Positions 57,141 to 64,000 of a stretch of DNA of 64,000 nucleotides are shown in pieces. How positions within the stretch are numbered: position 1 is the first letter of the stretch; the number at the start of each line of letters is the position of its first letter. The position numbers were made by a program, and so were the translations under genes. The stretch is from Tetrastigma voinierianum. Taxonomy: Eukaryota; Streptophyta; Magnoliopsida; Vitales; Vitaceae. The stretch lies in assembly GCA_016808115.1 (NCBI GenBank), contig JAEQBH010006404.1:124001-188000 (forward strand). Reading direction: 5' to 3'. The notes below the pieces were generated by a model. It worked only from the letters and a program-made list of their open reading frames with translations, did no database searches and was not told where the DNA came from.

Positions 57141-57354
57141 CAAATTACAGAATAAGGAAAATTACAGAAGAAGAAAACATCTTGTATATTTTAAATCCTT
57201 TTCTACCATAGCAACAAAAATCATTTTTTTCATAGAAATCTGATATTCCTTTCAAAAGAACAAAAATCAACACCCTTACCAGATCCACTAGTTTTCTAAC
57301 CCTGTGGTAATAGGTAGTGTCGCGATTGTGAGTGAAGAAGGTAAGAACTTGCAA

Positions 57355-57465
57355 CCCAAACAGTCGGGGAAGCCGGCGATGGAAGACGGTCGGTCGGAGA
57401 AGCCGGTGGAAGAGGATCGGTCGGGGAAGTCGGTGGAAGACGATCGGGGAAGCTGGTCACACTTC
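57355..57465 (+). repeat. 27-bp minisatellite, about three units
   Basis: 'ggtcggagaagccggtggaa' 'gaggatc' is followed by a near copy 'ggtcggggaagtcggtggaa' 'gacgatc' and partial units on each side. In the frame opened at 57304 it would encode E-K-P-V-E-E-D-R-S-like 9-residue repeats, but nothing shows that frame is a gene. Confidence 0.7.
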
Positions 57466-57539
57466 ACAGTGGGAGTGGTTGCCTGCGGTAGGGAAGCGAA
57501 GCTGAAAGGAATCGAAGGACTGGCTGAATTATAATTAGG

Positions 57540-58320
57540 CGTAACATCATCATGTATTTGAGATATTAATTTCCTACCAATTTATATATTTATGTGATTA
57601 GATTAAACGAGGGAATTTACTAATTATAACATTTATATGTTAATTTTAATTAAAGAGATATTTTAACTTTATCTTCAATTTATATACAAAATTAAATTGT
57701 TAATTATAATTATAAATAAAAATTAATCTAATTATAGTATTTTTAATAAAAAAATTTAAAGAAAATTTTTCTTAAATAAAAAAAATCATTTTTATTTAAA
57801 TTAATTTAAAGATATATTTGAAGATAAAGTTGAAATTACTTTTTCATCAATATTTGAACTTAACATAAATTATCTTTTAATATCAACCATCGAAATGAAT
57901 TTCTATTTTCGGCACTCGGCTAGAATTTGATGAAGTATCAAAAGTTATTTAAACTAATATTTTCAAAAGAACTAAACGCCAAGCGCCTCGACCATTGGGT
58001 GAGCGCCACAATCACGCACATTAGGCTCAAATGCCTCGACTCCGAACTCGAAACTCGAATCAGCCTCAAAAGCTCGCGAGCTTGAAAAATAAAAGCTCGA
58101 CCGAACTCGAAATCAGAAACTCAACCCCAGCTGAGTTCGAACTGAAGTCACTGGCCTCATTAAGACCCGCTACAGTGAAAGACAGATCGCCAAATTGATA
58201 GATGACAAAGAAAACTGTGAAATGGACATAAATCCAAAATTAACTAAGAATTGGAAAACTGGAAAGAACAAACCGACCGCTGCCTTAACGGTAGTTCTTC
58301 AAGCCTAGAATCGTTTCGAT
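57540..58320. other. AT-rich DNA with a CTCGA-rich patch
   Basis: 57540-57960 is AT-rich without features. 58010-58145 repeats ctcgaa/gctcg motifs ('ccgaactcgaaactcgaatc', 'agctcgcgagcttg'), typical of dispersed plant repeats. Confidence 0.45.
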
Positions 58321-58339
58321 GACTGCAGAACAACGCACT

Positions 58340-58550
58340 TTACCTGCGACAAGCAGAACTCGCTGGTAATGCTGATTCATATCAGACATCAACAGCCAAG
58401 ACCTTGTGGTATACTGATGAACTAATTCCAAGGCTCGATCATGCAAATGGTGATGGGCTTGATGGGGTTTCCGTCCGTATCTAGCCTCGCCACGACGCCT
58501 ATCTCTCCTGCTCCTCCTGCCTCCCTCTCCAACAAATTACGACTCTGAAT
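58340..58550 (-). CDS. Exon-like open frame, unidentified
   Basis: On the minus strand an open frame of about 65 codons runs from an Arg/Gly-rich start through HQAHHHLHDRALELVHQYTT and SWLLMSDMNQHYQRVLLVA to a plausible donor 'gtcgcag|gtaaag'. Base composition is more gene-like than the surroundings. I do not recognise the protein and see no second exon, so it may be a gene fragment. Confidence 0.3.
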
Positions 58551-58639
58551 GGCTAATAACATGCACCTGGTGAAGAGGTGAGAGATTGAGAAGAAATTAT
58601 CCGAGATTTAAGTGGAATTGATGAGGAGGCTTATGAAAC

Positions 58640-60330
58640 GCCCTACATTTCAGATCTTACCAAAAGATCGACTACGATTTACAAATTACTTGGATTTGTG
58701 GTAAAGATTTTAGATTCCTTATTCCTATCTGCATTTATTATTTCTATCCCCATCTCCATCCTTGTCGCATTTAAAATTTTTATCTCCATCCCCACATCCA
58801 TTGGAGGATCGGGTATCCATACGCTATCCTAATACCCTATTTCAATATGTGAAATTAATTGTATTAGAAAACCATGAATATTAAAAATAATTTATTGTAT
58901 AATAGTAATAATAATTAATGTGATGTTATTTTATGAAGCCAATAAAAATGCAAGCACAATCAAATATTATACAACAAATAACAATATAAATAAACAAATA
59001 AATAAAAAATATATTATATTTATATATTATATAATATATATTTAATCGTGATGAGTCGCTGAATTCGTGTAATATACTTAGATCCGTCCCCATATCCGAA
59101 TCCAAAAATATATGTACCCGATTACCTCCAATATTTAATTGGATTTAAAATATTCTTCCATACCCTTCTCCATTCGAATCAATATCTGAGGAAATCAGAT
59201 CCCTAATTTAGTTCTTACATGCTAAGATTAAGCCCAAGGAGAATAAGGATGAAGATGTCCAAGGTCAAATAGATCGAAGAATGATATAATAGTTGGAAGA
59301 ACAAGATTTAGTTCTAATTTGCTTAAGTTATGGTTGTTTGATTATTACGTTGAAAAAAGGGAGAGTTTAAGAAGATTAATGGATAAGAAACATGGCCAAC
59401 CGCTAATACGGGTAGAACTCATGAAACAGGTTTTTATTTTTTAATTAATGACATTTCCCTTTTATTTCTATCTATATATATGGATAAAAATAAATAAAAA
59501 TAATTAATTTATTCATAAATTTATAAATTTCTTGACTTTTGTACTTGATTTGTTTTTAATTATATAAATACTTTATGTCGTGACTACCAAGCCTTGAATT
59601 GTTATTGAAAATTTTCAATTTAATATATATATAAATTAAATAATTTAGAATAAATTATCACGTAATTATATTAAATAATATTAACACTTTAAATAAGAAT
59701 TAAAAAATGAGTTTTAAGTTAACAACTTAACGGTAACGGTGTTTAGAAATTACTTGAATTTAAATTATTGTTTTTTATTTTAATTTTCTGAAAGAAAAAT
59801 ATTAAAATACTTGAGTTTTAAAATAAGGAAACTTCTCTCCTTAATCAATAAAATCAGAAATAAGTGATAGTAGTTTTTGACAGCAAATAAACGGTAATTT
59901 AAATTCCAAAATTTACATGTAAAATAATGATAATTACTAAAACATTCTAATTCAATAAACCTACATACGAATAAATCAGAACCTAACCATAAACTATTAT
60001 TTTTCTCTTGAACTTCACCGACCGACCAACATCTCTTACTAAGTTCTTCCACTATCTTTCCTTGCTCGTTAAGTTTTATCATTGACTCTCAGCTCACATT
60101 CCACAATTATTTTGTGCAACCCAAACTCCCCACGAGCGTTCAATATTATCCGGCATCCAAAGAGTCATAAAAGTGTCGCCGGGTTTGAGATTTTGACTGC
60201 CAATATCTTGTGACTTTATGCCAGTGAGTTTTGCACCAAAACAAAATCATTATCTGTTTAATGCAACCCATTTGAAAACGATAAGCCCCCAAGAATACCG
60301 TCACTCTTTTTTTTTTTTTTGTCCTCGATC
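58640..60330. other. AT-rich intergenic DNA with small transposon-like patches
   Basis: 58740-58850 and 59085-59190 carry 'tatccccatctccatcc' and 'ggatcgggtatccatac' type sequence seen in dispersed plant repeats. On the minus strand 59960-60082 could encode EQGKIVEELSKRCWSVGEVQ, unidentified. Nothing firm. Confidence 0.4.
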
Positions 60331-60484
60331 ATATTTTTAGTAACCTTCCGTCTTATCCCCAATTTGCATTGCTATAGCATAAGCTCCCAAAATTATACAT
60401 TGTTCATCAATATTGTGATGAGAATCGTGATCATATGTACCAATGTTAAAATTAATAATAATGAGTAAATTTATTATACATACC

Positions 60485-61015
60485 ATCTTTGAATATAGTG
60501 TCAGATCAAGAAATATACTACTCCAAAGATTTTGATCAATATCTAAGGCATTAGTGAACCGAAATTCTTCAAAGACTAATCGCCAATCGTTTGGCAACTC
60601 CACCACGCCCAACAACCATCAACCCAAAATAAGCATCGGCGACGTGAAAGTTCTCTAAGATGCTACTAATATTGAATTTAAGACCCAACTATTTCCTCCA
60701 CATATTTGTTCCATAGCAGGATTGATTGATCCATCATAAAATTTAGGAATCCTAGTCAAAGAAAATTAAAAAAAAAAATCAATTATTTAAAGCAATTTTC
60801 ATACATTTTAATGGAATATAAACATATATAATTACAAAGAAAATTGAATTGAATACTAAAAGAATAGTTCATACCTAAATGGTGAAGTTATGGCAAACTC
60901 CTTCCATCTATGTGTTGAATTTTGCCATTTAAAAATTCTACCATCGGATGTACTAAAGATAGCGACCTCGACCATACCAAGTGCAAGACTTCAGTACTCT
61001 GGATACCCCCTCATA
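60485..61015 (-). CDS. Exon-like frames of an unidentified gene or fragment
   Basis: On the minus strand three short frames look protein-like: MVEVAIFSTSDGRIFKWQNS with THRWKEFAITSPF, ending at 'ttag|gtatga' (about 60875-60980); IPKFYDGSINPAMEQICGGN (about 60680-60750); and VVELPNDWRLVFEEFRFTNA with LDIDQNLWSS (60515-60610). They are spaced like small exons, but I cannot identify a family. Confidence 0.25.
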
Positions 61016-62000
61016 GCAATCTGCCTTCCTCGTTATTTCAAGCTTTGATGCGAAATAACACATTCAAAAAAGAAATTAAAAAGAGAAGGAGAACATAAAA
61101 AATTGCAAAAACTCATAGTGCTGGAGAAATCTCATAAAAATTTTCATTAAATTTGAGCAAGATTTAATCTAGTTTCATATATAATGAGACAAGATGACTG
61201 GTGTCATAATTAGAATCAAAATGTGATAATAATACAACCCTATTTAAAGTTCATAAATATAAGAATCAGGACTCCAATTAATATTAATTAAAAGGAGTTG
61301 ATTTTAACCCGCCATATAATAGATTTTTATTTTTATATTTTAATGTTTTCTTTTCTTTTTTTTTTTTGGAAAGAATTTTTATATTTTAATGTTAACTATT
61401 AGAATAAGTACTATATTAACGGAAGCCAATGTTGAACCACTTTGGATGCTATTAAATTACCTTCCATGTTTCCTATTTTGTGAAAATTTACATAATTAAT
61501 AATTATATTTTTTGAAAGTATAATTATTAATTCAATATTTTTTTTATTAAAATTTTATTTTAATATCGTATCTGATTAATATATTCTAAATTCTTTTTTT
61601 TTTAACGTAAAAGTGTTTGTGTTGTTTATGATATGTTTTTATACTATGATATTTATTATTTCTATATTACTTGATTCGTTATATATGACAATAAATCTGC
61701 AAGTAAATAAAATCCAAAAAATTAGCACTATAAATTAGAAACTTAAAACTTTATTTTATTCATATGGCAAATAATATAAAACAAATATTAAATCCTTACC
61801 TTTGATTTCTTCAACTAGTAATAACCTTTTTTTTAATAATATTAAATTTAAAAAGAATATTTGAAGGTAGGTTTTTTAATTTCACCAATCTTATCATATT
61901 ACATTAATTACCCATTATTCCAAATTTCAACTCCTCACTATCACATTGTGGTTTTGCGTCACTTCTAATATTCAAGATAGCAATTAAGTTAGCGAACAAC

Positions 62001-62003
<3 letters not shown>

Positions 62004-62082
<79 letters not shown>
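62004..62082. repeat. (TA)n microsatellite, about 79 bp
   Basis: Uninterrupted TA dinucleotides, long enough to be prone to length error. Confidence 0.98.
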
Positions 62083-62087
<5 letters not shown>

Positions 62088-62431
62088 TATTCATTTGGTA
62101 TTACAAGGTTTTAATAAAGTTTGTTATCATGGAGATTCAAACCTGGTTCAAGGGAGAAGATTATTTTAACCAATTCTTTTATTTTTTGATATTTATTCTT
62201 TTTACAATACATCATAATAGTTTATTACTCACAAATTTATTTTACTAGGACTTTGAACTTCCTCCATGTTAAACTTTAGATCTTAACTACTTGAGCTATT
62301 TGTAATATATATAAAACAAGCCAAAATTTTATTTTCATCCATTAGATTTATTAGAGAAACAAAAATGTTAACGGTAAAAAGCGAAAATTTAAAAATAAAA
62401 AAGAATAAAATAAAAGCCCTTGCGGTGGGCT

Positions 62432-62872
62432 TGGTTTTGAGAATCCAATACTCAGTAACATAAAGGCTTTTACCACAATTCAACAACTTTTGAGAGACTT
62501 TTTGACTTCCACAAATCCTCAATCTCATTCGGCCGTAACGTGGATCAGGCACATTGCTACAACATGGCTATTTTTAAAACTCATATAAACCTTGTGTTTT
62601 CAAATTACAAAAATCTATCAAAAAACAATTGTCGTTAACTTTTCAAATTATTTACAGATGTCATGTAATTCATAAAAAATATTGTGAATATGATGAAGGT
62701 TGGTGATCCAACATATTCGATAAATTATAAAATAGCTATCCTCCAAAGATAATTGAACCAAATTATTCCAAAATAATATTTGCCTATATGGCGTATAAAC
62801 TAAAAGTGGTAAAATTAAGTTTACTTCCCTAACTTCTTCAATACTAGTGAGGTCCAAATCCCATTTGATCAT
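62432..62872 (-). other. Two protein-like open frames, unidentified
   Basis: On the minus strand 62648-62872 encodes MIKWDLDLTSIEEVREVNLI, and 62430-62552 encodes PDPRYGRMRLRICGSQKVSQ. Neither matches a family I know, and no splice pattern is clear. Confidence 0.2.
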
Positions 62873-64000
62873 AAGATAATCTAATAGTTATGCATAAAAG
62901 TATTTCCATCTACATGATCCACTATTGAAATAGAAAAAGAAAAGAAAAAGAAAATCATTATTCAAATTGCACTCATGGATATATATACTCTTATTTTCAT
63001 TTATCTAAAATTTGATGGAGCATATTTCACTAACAAATGAAACAACGTTTTTAAAAAAATATTATATTCTTTTGTCTTACTAGAGTTTTATATTAAAGGA
63101 GGAAAGGTTATGAAATAAGAAATTTATTATAAACTTTTTACTACAAATCATCATTGTCAAATTGATACCGTAGATTCAAATTTTTTTCAAAAAGGACTAT
63201 TAATGGGGAGCGTAAGATTTCACACCGCTTTGTTTCTTTCTTCATCCCCTTTCATCTCCTCATACAACAATTTAATTTGCATGATAATTTTCACTTGCCA
63301 ATGCTTAATTTGAATATAAATTGTCTCGTAAGTAATAGAACTTATTTTTTGTTTAATAGGGCAAGATACATAAAAAGTAAGTAAAATATGTTCCTAAAGG
63401 CAGCGAAGAGTAATGAACTCATTTTTTGTTAAATTTATTTTAGTGAAAATTATGTTTTTATTCAGGAGATTTGATTTAAAAACTGTGGTTGCCAAAACCT
63501 AACAAATAAAGATTATTCATTATAAGCACTAACTCTCGCCAACGTTCATAAATAGTGTTTTTACTCAATATTACTCCCAACAACCCACCCACCTTGCTAG
63601 TGGGTAAAAAGCTAAATCAACTTATCGAAGCTCAAACCGAAAAATAGGTTAATCGAATCGAAATGATTCGGTTTCGTTTTCGCTTGCTTTGCATAAATCT
63701 CATTTCGGCTTGATTTCAATTTACAAAATACAAAATTGGGTGGTTTTGCTAACTAACCAAAAATAAATAATACATATATAAAATAGGTTCACTACTTGTG
63801 TAAGTTGTGACTTTCCTATTTATATTTTGATCATTTTTAGTATTTTCTCCAAACCAAACTTTTTTGGCTATTTTCCTTCAAAACAAAGTATAAGCTAAGT
63901 ATTTCTTCGGATTACTTTTTTTCATCAAGTTGTTAAGACATACGGTTGATAAAAAAATAAATGACAATTATCTAATTTTACGCTGCTTCATATTATTTAA
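62873..64000. other. AT-rich DNA without genes
   Basis: 63635-63700 contains 'aatcgaatcgaaatgattcg' and flanking 'ggtt' sequence that could fold as a small hairpin, as in some MITE ends. Otherwise nothing seen. Confidence 0.4.

Noticed and set aside
57304..57534. Plus-strand 76-codon frame as a gene
   Set aside because: It overlaps a minisatellite and shows no domain or supporting splice context.
63600..63730. MITE near the right edge
   Set aside because: A short palindromic CGAAT/ATTCG motif is present, but ends and target duplication could not be defined.

Overview
The window is plant nuclear DNA, from a woody eudicot. Intron-split genes with GT/AG junctions are buried in LTR retrotransposons, L1-type LINEs, a TRIM and AT-rich microsatellites. 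From memory of related proteins, the COG7 exons and an RPM1-like NLR remnant look most like grapevine (Vitaceae). That assignment is inference. There are no bacterial, organellar or CRISPR features.

Layout. (1) 1-17471: two nested Ty3/gypsy chromovirus-type elements. An antisense outer element shows RT, protease and gag remnants at 1-1960, and its 5' LTR is split by a sense inner element. The inner element (3575-15766) has LTRs of about 3.65 and 3.89 kb, a tRNA-Met-type PBS, decayed gag-pol with a chromodomain, a PPT and a perfect 5-bp target duplication, AGTAA. Each LTR carries a tandem array of a roughly 190-205 bp unit, with 6 copies in one and 7 in the other. (2) 17472-20058: AT-rich upstream region of COG7, holding a duplicated promoter/5' UTR segment. 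(3) 20059-53573: COG7, subunit 7 of the conserved oligomeric Golgi complex, ten exons on the + strand. Intron 1 is 20.8 kb. It holds an L1 with roughly 110-bp flanking direct repeats in a Copia-like LTR, and a second L1 split by a gypsy element that is itself split by a solo LTR. Intron 7 (5.0 kb) holds a third L1 and a 304-bp TRIM. Intron 8 holds a SINE-like sequence. (4) 53574-64000: AT-rich intergenic DNA with an antisense CC-NBS-LRR pseudogene fragment, a lone cysteine-synthase exon and a few unassigned exon-like reading frames.

How the pieces relate. COG7 is the only recognisable host gene that looks complete from start to stop codon. Exons 3 and 7 are clean, but most others contain 1-2 base insertions or deletions while the encoded residues stay highly conserved. 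Similar small indels pervade the repeats. This fits an unpolished long-read assembly at least as well as a pseudogene. The large coding elements inside COG7 introns all lie antisense to it, as expected when sense insertions with poly(A) and splice signals are selected against. I found no new multi-gene system. The most notable items are the LTR-embedded minisatellite, the TRIM, the nested-insertion history and the COG7 indel pattern.
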